A stretch of 64,000 nucleotides of DNA from JAWLHK01 sp041690355 [NCBI: bacterium] (GTDB lineage: Bacteria > J088 > JAWLBW01): assembly GCA_041690355.1 (NCBI GenBank), contig JAWLHK010000015.1, positions 1 to 64,000 on the forward strand. Direction: 5' to 3'. The position numbers were made by a program, and so were the translations under genes. Positions 1 to 8,714 of this stretch are shown in pieces. The first letter of the stretch is position 1. Each line of letters begins with the position of its first letter. Below the pieces are notes generated by a model. It made no database searches. It was not told the origin of the DNA and worked only from the letters and a program-made list of their open reading frames with translations.

Positions 1-2
1 GC

Positions 3-47
3 GATGGCGTGCAGGTCACGACGGGAGAGGAGAAGGTCGCCGCCTGA
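3..47 (+). CDS. 3' end of an unidentified protein
   Basis: The first bases read in frame as DGVQVTTGEEKVAA followed by TGA at 45-47. Only 14 residues lie in the window, so the family cannot be named. The codon pattern resembles the high-GC coding sequence elsewhere, but a chance open frame cannot be excluded. Confidence 0.3.
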   Translation, partial: DGVQVTTGEEKVAA

Positions 48-329
48 TCGAATTTACACACAATTTGACGGAAGCTCTAGAATTCGGTCGACAGTATATG
101 TGCCCTGCCTTGAAACTAAGGTTAGGCAAAAGCGAGGGCCTGGAACTATTCTTTAAGACTTGGATTCTCTAGCCAGTAACCACTAGCTCATTGATTTCAG
201 CCGCTAGTTTTTGTTTTTCTTGGCAGAACCATTTTTTACACCAAGTCCTCTGGTTTGAACTGCGGCCTCCTCCAGCCCAATATCGCCCCTTCACGGAGGG
301 TATATGTTCTAGAATCGACCTATGCTTGG

Positions 330-575
330 CCTGTTCATCGCTTACGCAGGGCGTTAGACGGCTTTGTTGCAATTACTATACTGGGAGGCCGCTGGGAAGG
401 CAAAGCCCTTAGATATTCGAGCGGCCTTCCAGAGGACTAGGGCTGGGAAAAGGAGAGGCTGGGGGCGCGGCAGGGAGTGGGAGACAAAGCAAGGGCGAAA
501 CAAGAGCCAGACAAGGGCTGCGAGGTTGCTCTTGGTGCTCTCCGCGGCTCCGCGCTGAAAGGTCTTTAAGGCGAG
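330..575. repeat. Left border direct repeat of the accessory island
   Basis: The stretch GCAGGGCGTTAGACGG, then ACTATACTGGGAGGCCGCTG and AAGGCAAAGC, is matched in the same order and orientation near 9500-9560. The second half (GCGAAACAAGAGCCAGAC, then CTCTCCGCGGCTCCGCGC and a T-rich end) is matched at 10966-11072. The copies are imperfect, roughly three quarters identical by eye. The rest of 48-605 holds no convincing gene: a TTG-started minus frame at 169-372 exists but has no recognisable family. The repeat ends about 30 bp before the FKBP gene. Confidence 0.75.
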
Positions 576-605
576 CAGCACGGCGGTCCGGCCGGTTCCG
601 GGCCG

Positions 606-884
606 ATGGCCCGCAAGGGGCGCCAGGCCGTGGTGCACTATACCGGCTGGCTCACGAACGGCCGCAAGTTCGACAGCTCGCGCGGCCGCAACCCCTTCAC
701 GTTTCTGCTCGGCGCCGGCCCGGTTATCAAAGGCTCTGACGCGGGCGTCAACGGCATGAAGGTCGGCGAAATCCGCAAGCTCACCATCCCCCCGCACCTG
801 GGCTACGGCGCCCGTGGCGCGGGCGGCGTGATTCCGCCCAATGCGACGCTGGTGTTCGAGGTGGAGCTGCTCGAGGTGAAGTGA
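606..884 (+). CDS. FKBP-type peptidyl-prolyl cis-trans isomerase
   Basis: The 92-residue product is the FKBP fold that isomerises Xaa-Pro bonds. Family motifs are [17 protein letters not shown] near residues 9-25, the [20 protein letters not shown] segment in the middle and [20 protein letters not shown] at the end. Single-domain FKBPs usually have about 15-20 more residues before VHYTGWL that form the first strand. Here the in-frame sequence upstream reaches a stop at 567 inside the border repeat, and no good ribosome site precedes the ATG. The gene looks trimmed or re-started at the repeat edge. It is followed by a strong terminator. Confidence 0.85.
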   Translation: MARKGRQAVVHYTGWLTNGRKFDSSRGRNPFTFLLGAGPVIKGSDAGVNGMKVGEIRKLTIPPHLGYGARGAGGVIPPNATLVFEVELLEVK

Positions 885-903
885 GGGGAGGGGGGGAGCC
901 CTC

Positions 904-1226
904 TCACAACTTCTTACGACTTTCGCGTGCTCCCGTGCGGCCACGTGTCAAAAAGCGCTGCTTTCGAGCAGCGCTTTTTGTTTTTGGGGGGCTACTTCCC
1001 CGTTCCGGCTGCGGAGCGAGGCTTCCAGTCGATCCGCGGGCTTTCCCGTGCGCCGCGCAATCTTTCAGATAGAAGCTGTTGAGGGTCTGGTACGGAATCT
1101 CCACCTCTTCGGCGAGATTCTTGAAGTAGGTCAACGTATCTTCGTCGATACGTATGGTGACCTGCTTCTTCAGCCGCCTGGCGTACGGATTCTTCCGCGC
1201 CTCTGAAAGTCGTAGTGCTTTCTCAT
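904..1226 (-). pseudogene. Frameshifted BrnA/CopG-type antitoxin remnant
   Basis: Read on the minus strand from the ATG at 1226, the first codons give MRKHYDF. Then one base is missing near 1207 and the reading continues in another frame as PYARRLKKQVTIRIDEDTL, then YFKNLAEEVEIPYQTL and YLKDCAAHG. This is the ribbon-helix-helix antitoxin type that usually begins MRKxYDFSxARKNPYA and ends shortly after YLRDCA. The normal C-terminal RKL is replaced by an unrelated tail running to 904. No intact toxin partner was found next to it. The frameshift is read directly; the family is assigned from the remembered consensus. Confidence 0.6.
949..985 (+). terminator. Rho-independent terminator after FKBP
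   Basis: A perfect 14-bp stem (949-962 with 967-980) closes on a TTCG tetraloop and is followed by a T-rich tail. Because the stem begins with A residues, it can also stop transcripts arriving on the minus strand. Confidence 0.9.
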
Positions 1227-1310
1227 GTTTTCGGCTTGTCCACGGAACCGGGAGCAGCCCAATCCGCCTTCCGGTAAAGGTAGGAGAACCAAGTTTGTTT
1301 GCAGGCCGAG

Positions 1311-1856
1311 CTAGTTTTTGGGAACCGGGTTATCTTGCTTGCCGGTAGAAAAACTTGCTAACTCCATTTTCAACGCTGAGTCACCATATAGTAGCTGAAG
1401 CAACCCGCGTCGCAAAAGCATGTTCTCGTTCTCTATCTGTCCATGTGCTTCTGGTGCGTAAACGCCTTTTTTTACGTGCACCTCATCGAACTCGTAACCA
1501 AGACATTTTCCCATTTCCATCAACAGCGTTGTGAGGCGGTCAACCCGCCTATCTGCCCACTGTTGTTGGGCAGGTTCTCCTGCTTCCTTCGGAAAACTAG
1601 CGAGGTGGTCCAAGTAAGCCTTCCAGGCATCAGTGACGGACTTGTACCGCTTCCCGTGAAATTCAAGATCAATCATGTTCAGAGCCTGTACGTGTTCAGG
1701 CGATACCGTCGCAGCTCGAGTTGCCATCAGTGTCTTGAAGACATGTAGTCTCCTCCCGCGCTCCTCACGAAACACCTCTAGCCACCTCTGCACCTGTACG
1801 GCAACTAATGGCGCAAGCAAAATCGCAAGGATCGATAGTATTTCATTCAAGGTCAC
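1311..1856 (-). CDS. DUF6680-type membrane-anchored protein
   Basis: The 181-residue product has a single hydrophobic segment at about residues 4-23 (EILSILAILLAPLVAVQVQ). A charged, mostly helical cytoplasmic part follows, containing VFKTLMATRAATVSPEHVQA and LNMIDLEFHGKRYKSVTDAW, which I recognise as the DUF6680 signature. Biochemical function is unknown. It lies inside the island between the broken antitoxin and the GTPase operon on the same strand, 334 bp downstream of the latter, so it may be a separate cargo gene. Family confidence is moderate; function is not assigned. Confidence 0.65.
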   Translation of the reverse strand: MTLNEILSILAILLAPLVAVQVQRWLEVFREERGRRLHVFKTLMATRAATVSPEHVQALNMIDLEFHGKRYKSVTDAWKAYLDHLASFPKEAGEPAQQQWADRRVDRLTTLLMEMGKCLGYEFDEVHVKKGVYAPEAHGQIENENMLLRRGLLQLLYGDSALKMELASFSTGKQDNPVPKN

Positions 1857-2190
1857 TTCGTTCTCCTATCTCAGAAGCACGCTGATACTAAGGCGCGGCT
1901 GCGGTGAGGACCATCTCTTAAAAGAGCCGGGAGTTGGGCAGTACTTTGCGAAATCTAACGGCCAGCTTTCACCGGCGAGGCTTCAGTTTAATTTGATAGC
2001 TTAGCACGCAACACCGGGTGGGAGCCGTCCGCGTGAGAACTCTCTGCTAGGCGTCTCACATCCTGGTGTCGTCGTGTCCTGCCAGCAATCCAGGAACACA
2101 CTTCAAGTGTTGTCTCACGTGTGCTCTGCTGGGTGGCTCGGGCCGTCGTCGCAACACACAGTACGGAACTAGTGAGTGGGCGTCGGCCGA
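1857..2190. other. Intergenic gap inside the island
   Basis: This 334-bp stretch separates the DUF6680 gene from the end of the GTPase operon. No coding frame with recognisable content, RNA or clear terminator was seen. Confidence 0.5.
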
Positions 2191-4239
2191 TCACCAGTCC
2201 TCCAGGAGCGCATCGCGCTGCTCGCGGGAGCCGATCGACGACACTTCGACCGCGTGCCGGAGCGAGTTCAGGTACGGCCGCGTGTCGCTGTCGTTCTCAA
2301 GGACGGCAGCGACCTTCCTGATCGCCGGGGGGCTGTGAAGGATCGAGAAGAGCGTCTCCAGCGACGCGTTCTGGTTCTCAAGCAGGCGGGCCATCGCCTT
2401 GGCCAGACGCTCGCACTTGTCCCAATCCCTCCAGTACGACGACGAGGGAGCGTACTCCAGCAGCCACTCCCATTCGTCGTACTCGAGGCGCGAGTTCCCA
2501 GCGGCGTCGTAGGTGGGCTGGAAGCACGATGCGAAGAGTGGCGACTCCAATTTGCCTTCCCAGAACGCCAGCGTCAGACCGAATGCAGCCACCCGCGACG
2601 GGAGTTCCATGGCGGCGGCGGTGCCGGCCTTCCACACCGTCACTAGCCGCGACTGGGTGTACTTTGGGCTCAAGAATCGGCTGCCGAGCGCGAGCTCGGC
2701 GAGCGATGGAGCAGAGAAACTCTCAAGCCACTCGAGCACGGCGTCGCGTTGACCACCGAGAGCGTACCGCCAGGGCCACGAGAGGTGGAGCTTCCCCGAC
2801 GCGATCGCGGTGAGGCATCGAAAGACAGCCGCCTTTCCTCCGAAGCGGATGAGCCCGTCCACCGACACATCGCACCCCGCGGAAATTATGGCGTCTATGA
2901 TCGATGCGCGTTCTTCGTCGGCGAGGTTCATGCCACCAAGCTGCGAGAGAACCTCCCTACTTCGAGCGCCCACTCTTTTCCACAAAATGGGCGATGATGC
3001 GAGTTGGTGGTTCGCACCAACGATGGTCGGCAGATACGGTGCCTGCGTATCGCCGAAGGATTCGAGGTCGGTCGGCGTGAGTAGGAGCACGGTGGCGTGA
3101 AGTATGCGTTCTCCAACCTCCGTCAGGGGCCCGCCCAAGAGCGATTGGACAAAAATCACAGCGTCCTTTCGAGAGTCCTCAAAGAGCTGCCGCGCCTGTT
3201 CCTCGAGGGTCGTAGCGAACGGGGCGAGGTCGTTCTCTCGATGTCCACTGAGGTCTCGAAGAAGCGCACTTCGCGCAGGGGCGCCGAACTCCGCGTTCGC
3301 CCGGTCGAAGACCATGCCGACGAGTCGATTACGCACGACGGGGTCGAGGTCGTTCGCGGCGAGGACGCTCGCGAGAGCAGTCTGCGCCGACGAGCCTGGT
3401 GCGTTCCATGCGCAGAAAACCGGAGCGAGACTCGGCACCACGCCTCTTGGCGCGCAGGTGCCAGCAGCGGCATCAAGCCATGAGCGAAACGTCGAGTCGC
3501 CTCGCCTGGCGCCTTCAACAAAGAGCTCGACCCAATTCTCAATGGTTCCGGGGGTTCGAAGATCGAGCACGAGCGCCGCGCCTGCGCTCTTGCGAAACTG
3601 CGACGTCGGGACCGCTCGCGGGACAGCCTGAAGGTCCATCAGCGCACCGGCCACAGAGCGGGGCATCAGCGCACCTGTGCAGAACGAGAAGCGGGCCTTG
3701 GCCGTCGGCCAAAGCTCCTCCCACAACCGCAGGATCGAGAGTTCGAGCTGACCAGCATTCTCCACGGTTACGATCACCGGGCGCGCCTGTCCAAGCACAG
3801 CTCCAACAAGAGTGGCGGCCACCGCCGGATCCGCGAATCCGTCGATCTTGCCGCTACCGGCCGCTTCGTCGATCTCAATCGGCATTCTGGCTGCGCTTTC
3901 CACGCCCTCGCGTTGAGGCCGTCGGAACTTCGAGAGGAGGGCCGATGCGGACGTCTGCGATATCTGCTCACGAGACAGCAAGAGGGAGTGGGTCCATACG
4001 CAGCCAGGCCGCTGCATCTCAGGTGCGGACCAAGTCTTGGCGAAGACGAAGAACTCACTCTCCGGCAACGGATATCCAGTGATGTATTCGTCGAAGCCCG
4101 GATACATGGCGGGACCGGACATGTCGCTCAAAATCAGCATCGTCCTTGCAGTGTCGGCGCTGGGCGACAACGAACTGCTCAGCAGGCGATGTCCATCGCG
4201 GTAGCCGTGAATCGCCTGGTGGATGCTCATGGGAGGCAT
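2191..4239 (-). CDS. GAP1-type GTPase-associated protein
   Basis: This is the last gene of the five-gene operon. The 682-residue product opens with SIHQAIHGYRDGHRLLSSS, DEYITGYPLPESEFFVFAKT and GCVWTHSLLLS. That arrangement matches the N-terminal GAP1-N2 domain of GTPase-associated protein 1 in predicted NTP-dependent conflict systems. The remainder is a long, mainly helical middle and C-terminal region without a catalytic motif I recognise. The ATG at 4239 lies 3 nt beyond the stop of the GTPase gene, indicating translational coupling; an alternative ATG lies three codons in. It probably works as a dedicated partner of the two GTPases, but its molecular activity is unproven. Confidence 0.75.
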   Translation of the reverse strand: MPPMSIHQAIHGYRDGHRLLSSSLSPSADTARTMLILSDMSGPAMYPGFDEYITGYPLPESEFFVFAKTWSAPEMQRPGCVWTHSLLLSREQISQTSASALLSKFRRPQREGVESAARMPIEIDEAAGSGKIDGFADPAVAATLVGAVLGQARPVIVTVENAGQLELSILRLWEELWPTAKARFSFCTGALMPRSVAGALMDLQAVPRAVPTSQFRKSAGAALVLDLRTPGTIENWVELFVEGARRGDSTFRSWLDAAAGTCAPRGVVPSLAPVFCAWNAPGSSAQTALASVLAANDLDPVVRNRLVGMVFDRANAEFGAPARSALLRDLSGHRENDLAPFATTLEEQARQLFEDSRKDAVIFVQSLLGGPLTEVGERILHATVLLLTPTDLESFGDTQAPYLPTIVGANHQLASSPILWKRVGARSREVLSQLGGMNLADEERASIIDAIISAGCDVSVDGLIRFGGKAAVFRCLTAIASGKLHLSWPWRYALGGQRDAVLEWLESFSAPSLAELALGSRFLSPKYTQSRLVTVWKAGTAAAMELPSRVAAFGLTLAFWEGKLESPLFASCFQPTYDAAGNSRLEYDEWEWLLEYAPSSSYWRDWDKCERLAKAMARLLENQNASLETLFSILHSPPAIRKVAAVLENDSDTRPYLNSLRHAVEVSSIGSREQRDALLEDW

Positions 4240-4242
4240 AGC

Positions 4243-5136
4243 CTACATCTGCTCCAAGAGCCAGGCGATCGGCATGGTGATGTCCTGACTGGCCTCGTTG
4301 CCGTGCAGTACCTTGATTCGTTTTAGTGCGTCGTCCAGATCGAGCAGCGCCTTTTTTTGCTCCCCCACCATAATGTCACCGCCTTGCGCACTCACGCCGA
4401 AAACCGTGTGATCAAGGCGGTCATTGTTCGATTCTAGGAACTGACGCAGCAGCGGCAATTCGCGTGCCATGTACTCGTGCGGCGTTCCCTTGAACGATGC
4501 GTGCTCGACGAGATCCCATGCCGAGAATATTACCGCGACCCGCACCTTGCTCACGGCGCAATCGAGGGCAAACTGCAGCAGTTCGACGAGAGCCACCTGC
4601 GTCGGCAGCTTCTCGATCGACCACGGCTCGCTGGCGCTAAGCGGCGCGCTACCTGCCATAGCGGGCTGGGAAGCATCGTTGAGTATGGTTCTAAGTTGCC
4701 GCGAGTACGTGAGCCTTGTGCCCTCCTTCATCCGAGGGTGGACAAACAGCACGAATCCCGTCGCTCGCTGGATGATCTCGTGGTGGCCAACGGCGATTTT
4801 CCGGTCACTGAGTTGCTGCTCGAACCCCTCACCCGAGAGGTCCGGGACGGTTAGTTCGAAGTCGGAATTGCCGCTCGCAAGGCTAAGAACCACTGACTGC
4901 TCGTGTTCAAGCTTTGTGCGCTGGACTTGGGAACACGCCCGCCAGTCCGTTGCGATCTGGTGGAGGTACGTCCGATCGATGCTAAGCCCCTTGAGCTTCA
5001 GGCGCGTCTCACTGCTGCGGTCATCCAGTACATGCCAGAGCGCTGCTAGGAAGGTCGTTTTCCCCGAGCCCGGCAGACCCATGAAGAGTAGATTTGCTTC
5101 AGCGCTCAAGACTCCCTCCTTACGGCGTGCCGCCAA
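4243..5136 (-). CDS. TRAFAC-type GTPase of the GAS system (GTPase 1)
   Basis: The 297-residue product is a P-loop GTPase. The Walker A motif GLPGSGKT is at residues 20-27, the G3 motif DLSG at 99-102 in a VPDLSGEGF context, a G4-like SAWD at 205-208 and a G5-like SAQG later. Each motif follows a hydrophobic strand as in TRAFAC GTPases. Its 5' end overlaps the upstream GTPase gene by 31 bp, and its stop is 3 nt from the GAP1 start. The two adjacent genes look like the separated halves of the paired 'double-GTPase' module of GTPase-associated conflict systems. Confidence 0.8.
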   Translation of the reverse strand: MAARRKEGVLSAEANLLFMGLPGSGKTTFLAALWHVLDDRSSETRLKLKGLSIDRTYLHQIATDWRACSQVQRTKLEHEQSVVLSLASGNSDFELTVPDLSGEGFEQQLSDRKIAVGHHEIIQRATGFVLFVHPRMKEGTRLTYSRQLRTILNDASQPAMAGSAPLSASEPWSIEKLPTQVALVELLQFALDCAVSKVRVAVIFSAWDLVEHASFKGTPHEYMARELPLLRQFLESNNDRLDHTVFGVSAQGGDIMVGEQKKALLDLDDALKRIKVLHGNEASQDITMPIAWLLEQM

Positions 5137-6041
5137 CCATACTTTGCGAACTCACGGCCGTCGATCGGAGGGTCGTTTTGGAGCGCCGCGTCTGCGCCCA
5201 CAGCGACGGGCGTCGTCCAAGAAATGAAGGCGTCTTCCAAGCCGTCGTTGAGGGAAGCCTGCCTCTGGTCGACTTCGGGTCGTGCGGCGATACGCCGGAA
5301 TCCAAGGTGGGGGACTCGACCCCCGAACTTCGCTCTAAGTTTCTTTTCGGTCCTGTTCAGGAACTCGACGGCTGCTTCACCTGCCTCGATAACGCGATCG
5401 AGTTTCGAGAAGACAAACTCTACCCGGCAGCGGCTCCCGATCATCTTCGCGTCGAGGAAGCTCTCTAAGATGCTTGATGCATCCGACTGTGCGTTCGTCC
5501 TCTGCGCGTTGATGGCGAGCCGCGCACCGTCCACGAGTACGACGACAGTGTTGGCGCGATGGAGGAAGGTCAGTCGCTCGCATTCCTCTCGTGAATACTT
5601 CGCCAGTCGAAAGAATTCCCCTGAGATCGCCGAGAGTAGGACATGGCGCCGCTTCGCAGTGGGATCGGTGCCGCGCAAAGCGAGGTGGTAGTAGGCGGCT
5701 TCGTCGGAAACCCGGGTATGAGGCGTATCAGGGTATTCGCGGCCGGACGCGAGGCGGTTGAGGTAGCAGATTTGTTCGAAGCCAAGCAGCGAGCGCGACC
5801 CTGCGAACTGGAATCCAGCGAACGGACCGTCGCAAAATCGCTCGTAGAGTGAGGCAAGGACCGTCGTCTTTCCACTCTCTGAAGCCCCTGCGAAGACAAC
5901 GAGATGAGCCGGCGATCGCAGGGTAACCGCATCGGCATCCTCGATGCTAAGCTCCTTGCCCGCGTAAACATCGATGAAGGCCGGCGTGGGCTCATCTACC
6001 TGGGCGTTGGCAGCAGACTCTGCGGGAGGGGCACCAGCCAT
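5106..6041 (-). CDS. TRAFAC-type GTPase of the GAS system (GTPase 2)
   Basis: The 311-residue product has a variable acidic N-terminus. A P-loop GASESGKT follows at residues 52-59 after the strand HLVVFA. The G3 position reads SAISG at 137-141, so the usual Asp is replaced. The strand VVVLVDG is at about 166-172 and a G4-like SKLD at 212-215. The motif order matches the second GTPase of the double-GTPase set. Loss of the G3 Asp suggests altered Mg or gamma-phosphate sensing, so this subunit may bind nucleotide without efficient hydrolysis (inference). It starts 1 nt after the upstream GASH gene and overlaps the next gene by 31 bp. Confidence 0.78.
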   Translation of the reverse strand: MAGAPPAESAANAQVDEPTPAFIDVYAGKELSIEDADAVTLRSPAHLVVFAGASESGKTTVLASLYERFCDGPFAGFQFAGSRSLLGFEQICYLNRLASGREYPDTPHTRVSDEAAYYHLALRGTDPTAKRRHVLLSAISGEFFRLAKYSREECERLTFLHRANTVVVLVDGARLAINAQRTNAQSDASSILESFLDAKMIGSRCRVEFVFSKLDRVIEAGEAAVEFLNRTEKKLRAKFGGRVPHLGFRRIAARPEVDQRQASLNDGLEDAFISWTTPVAVGADAALQNDPPIDGREFAKYGWRHAVRRES

Positions 6042-6042
6042 A

Positions 6043-7128
6043 TCAGTCCTCTGTGACTGTGAGGGCGCGCAGCAAGACGGCTTCTACGTACGCCTGCTTT
6101 GCAACGACCTTCGGTGAGAGCGGTTTCGTGGCAGCAACGCCGCCGGTCTTCTCGAAGTACTGCTGCCAGTTCGCCGTACCACTCTTTGCCCGCTGCAATA
6201 GAGCGAGCGACAATGGCGTGAGGTCCAACGCGTGCTCGGGTAGGTCAGCGGTCCGTGTCTTCGCCCATTCGTCGGAGACGGCATTCACGTACACGTTGAG
6301 CGGCTGGTCCTTGTTTCTCCCCTTGGTCAAGCTTACGACCCTCTCCAAGAACGCATCGACCTCACGCGGCCCTAAGGCGGCGTCAGTGAGGTCGGCCAGC
6401 TCCCACCCAGCAGTGAGGGGCACCTCGTCTTTCAGCGCATGCCACGGCTTGTGTAGGTCCCGACTGCATCCGCCCTCCAGCCACCACAGGATGTTGGTCT
6501 CCTCATCGGCGCACCGAAGGTCGTGAGCAGCGTCGGCGAGTGCGTCCTCCGAACGATGCACGGCTTTCAATATGGTTTGAAAGGCGGTCGCGAAACTTTG
6601 GCGCAGTTGATTATGATCGGGCATGTTGGTCTCGATCGTCTTCGCGAAGGCTTTCTCTTCCTCGGCGGTCAGGAGGAGCGAGTCGAAGCCCTTTCGGCGT
6701 CGCTGACGCCTCGCCAGATCCTCGATAGCGGCGAGCACCTCCTGGCTGATCTCCTCCAGAGGGCCTTCCTCTATGCGGAGGCGTGAAGCGGCGATAGCAG
6801 CACCTGCGAGAATTGCCGTGTGCAGGTCGTCGTCCTCTTCATTGCATGTAACAATGTGGACCAGTGTGGCTCCAGCGAGCACCTGCTGCTCAAGTTCGTT
6901 GTTGCGCTGCTGGAAGGCAGGATCGTGCTTGCGAAACGCCGCCAAGAAGGGCTCGCGCGACGCAACCTCAGGCAGTCCCTGAAAGACGCGAACCGTCTCG
7001 AGAACCGCATCGGCCTCGTCGTGGAGGGTCGCGCTCCACTCCTCGACTCCGGCCCAGCGGCTTTTGAGTACGTCACCGTTCGGTTCAATGCGGACCAGCC
7101 GATACCACTCTGCGAAGTTCTTATGCAT
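6043..7128 (-). CDS. GASH: GTPase-associated system helical protein
   Basis: The 361-residue product is predicted almost entirely helical and soluble. The segment CADEETNILWWLEGGCSRDL at about residues 227-246 is the characteristic core of the GASH domain, followed by PWHALKDEVPLTAGWELADL. The N-terminal half has the LAGATLVHIV and AILAGAAIAASR helices. No catalytic motif is visible, consistent with an adaptor or scaffold role beside the GTPases. It lies 5 nt from the phosphoesterase gene and 1 nt from GTPase 2, within one operon. Confidence 0.75.
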   Translation of the reverse strand: MHKNFAEWYRLVRIEPNGDVLKSRWAGVEEWSATLHDEADAVLETVRVFQGLPEVASREPFLAAFRKHDPAFQQRNNELEQQVLAGATLVHIVTCNEEDDDLHTAILAGAAIAASRLRIEEGPLEEISQEVLAAIEDLARRQRRRKGFDSLLLTAEEEKAFAKTIETNMPDHNQLRQSFATAFQTILKAVHRSEDALADAAHDLRCADEETNILWWLEGGCSRDLHKPWHALKDEVPLTAGWELADLTDAALGPREVDAFLERVVSLTKGRNKDQPLNVYVNAVSDEWAKTRTADLPEHALDLTPLSLALLQRAKSGTANWQQYFEKTGGVAATKPLSPKVVAKQAYVEAVLLRALTVTED

Positions 7129-7133
7129 GGGCG

Positions 7134-8480
7134 CTACTCTCCGACCTGCGAGTTACGAAAAGGGTTAAAGTGCGTCCGGTCGTCATGGTGCAGTTCGGTC
7201 TCGTCCCACAGCTCTGCGAGACGCCGTGCCTCCACCGCCCGCTGAAAAACCTCGAGGAAGACGGTGTTGGGAGGTAAGGCATCATCGCCCTCGCGCATCA
7301 GCCCAAGTTTCAGCGCGATTTGGTACCGATCAAGCGTCGATAGCCTGAGGAAACGGAACGTGAGTCTCTGCTTGTGGTCCTCCGCACTTGGGCTTGCGAC
7401 GGCACTCGATGTTGCTGTGACTTCCAGCGGAGTGGAAACAGGCCGAGCGACCTGGACAACCTTGGACGCAAGAGACGGCGGACTCGCCGTTGCGGGAATG
7501 CGGCGAGGAAATCCAGGCCACTTGTAGTCGCGATACTCCTCGTCGGTGTTTGGATCGCGTTCTGCGGTGAAGCTCGTCTCAGGCTGGTTCCATCGGCGCT
7601 GATACAATCGCAGACCGATGTGCTCCTCGTCGCGACGTTGGATCTCCAGAACATTGTAGGTGGGGACCCAGGCGAGGTCGCGGCGCTCGGGATGCATGGC
7701 GCCCGCGACAACACGAACCTTGCCATTGATCGCGTCCACCCGCTGGGCGTGCTTGTGCCCGAAGAGCTGGATGTGAACCATGGACTTCAGGTGGTCCTCC
7801 ACGGGATCTTGGTCGAGGAGCCACTCAGGCGGGTGGTGACATAGCGTCAGGTGCAGGACGCCGTTTTCACGCTGCACACCAGCGTAGGCGGTCCCGAGGA
7901 TCATCTTCCCCTTCTCGTCCTCAGCATTCGACACGTAGGCACTGCAGAGACCGCGCATGCGGATCGTCGTACCACACGAGAGACGGAGATCGCGCTGCCA
8001 GTAAGGCGCCTTGGCAGAGATCTCACACCCGTAGGGTTGAGCGAACACGTTGTACTCCGCCAATGGCGCAAGGAGCGCGTTCGCCGACTGGACGTCGGAG
8101 AAATACTCGCGCAGCTTCAAATCGATGGCGGGGCCAGCGAGGACACGGATGCTCTGGTGAAGCATCTTCGTGAACATGCCATTAGCGAGCTTCCGGTTAA
8201 CGTCGTGATTGCCCGGAACGACGGAGACGTGTTGTTCCTCGCATCCGACGGCATCGCAGACCTTGCGCAGCCACTCGGCTGCGTGCTGATACTCCTCCTT
8301 CTTCCCCGAAAAGGCGATGTCGCCGGTGACCAACACGCCGGTGGCAGAACCCAGCCGCTTGGTCAACTCGGTGACGTCCCGGAGCAATTCGTCACGAACG
8401 TTCTGATCGACGTCGTGAACGTTCCCCGACGAGCCGGTGAAATGGATGTCCGAAAGGTGTATGAGGATGAGTTTTTCCAT
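7134..8480 (-). CDS. Calcineurin-like metallophosphoesterase of the GAS operon
   Basis: First gene of the operon, 448 residues. The dimetal phosphoesterase motifs are complete: SDIHF (D11, H13), TGDIAFSG (GD 53-54), PGNHD (90-93), CHHPPEW (214-215) and FGHKHAQR (240-243). A C-terminal extension of about 200 residues is proline- and charge-rich and could carry a partner interface. Substrate is unknown: a nucleotide or nucleic-acid phosphodiester is plausible, making this the likely catalytic effector or second-messenger enzyme (inference). GAGGGG lies about 11 nt before the ATG. The 234-bp leader (8481-8714) shows no clear sigma70 boxes. Confidence 0.85.
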   Translation of the reverse strand: MEKLILIHLSDIHFTGSSGNVHDVDQNVRDELLRDVTELTKRLGSATGVLVTGDIAFSGKKEEYQHAAEWLRKVCDAVGCEEQHVSVVPGNHDVNRKLANGMFTKMLHQSIRVLAGPAIDLKLREYFSDVQSANALLAPLAEYNVFAQPYGCEISAKAPYWQRDLRLSCGTTIRMRGLCSAYVSNAEDEKGKMILGTAYAGVQRENGVLHLTLCHHPPEWLLDQDPVEDHLKSMVHIQLFGHKHAQRVDAINGKVRVVAGAMHPERRDLAWVPTYNVLEIQRRDEEHIGLRLYQRRWNQPETSFTAERDPNTDEEYRDYKWPGFPRRIPATASPPSLASKVVQVARPVSTPLEVTATSSAVASPSAEDHKQRLTFRFLRLSTLDRYQIALKLGLMREGDDALPPNTVFLEVFQRAVEARRLAELWDETELHHDDRTHFNPFRNSQVGE

Positions 8481-8714
8481 ATAATCAGCCCCTCGAGACC
8501 TTCATCGCGGGGAGCTGAATCAATGCTGGGTAGGTACGTTCCCGCCGGGACTCCATCGCGCTTCTAATGCGGTGGGCAATACTGGCGGCTCTGCGCACGT
8601 ACGATCCACCAGATGCGATTCGAAGTATAGTTTGGTCTGGCATCCTGTCCTCGATATGCATGGAACCCCCTCTCCGCCGGACCTGAGGACGCGGTTTGAT
8701 ATCGGGGGCTCGCT

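Noticed and set aside
169-372. 67-codon minus frame with TTG start at the left border
   Set aside because: No recognisable family or ribosome site, and it starts inside the border repeat.
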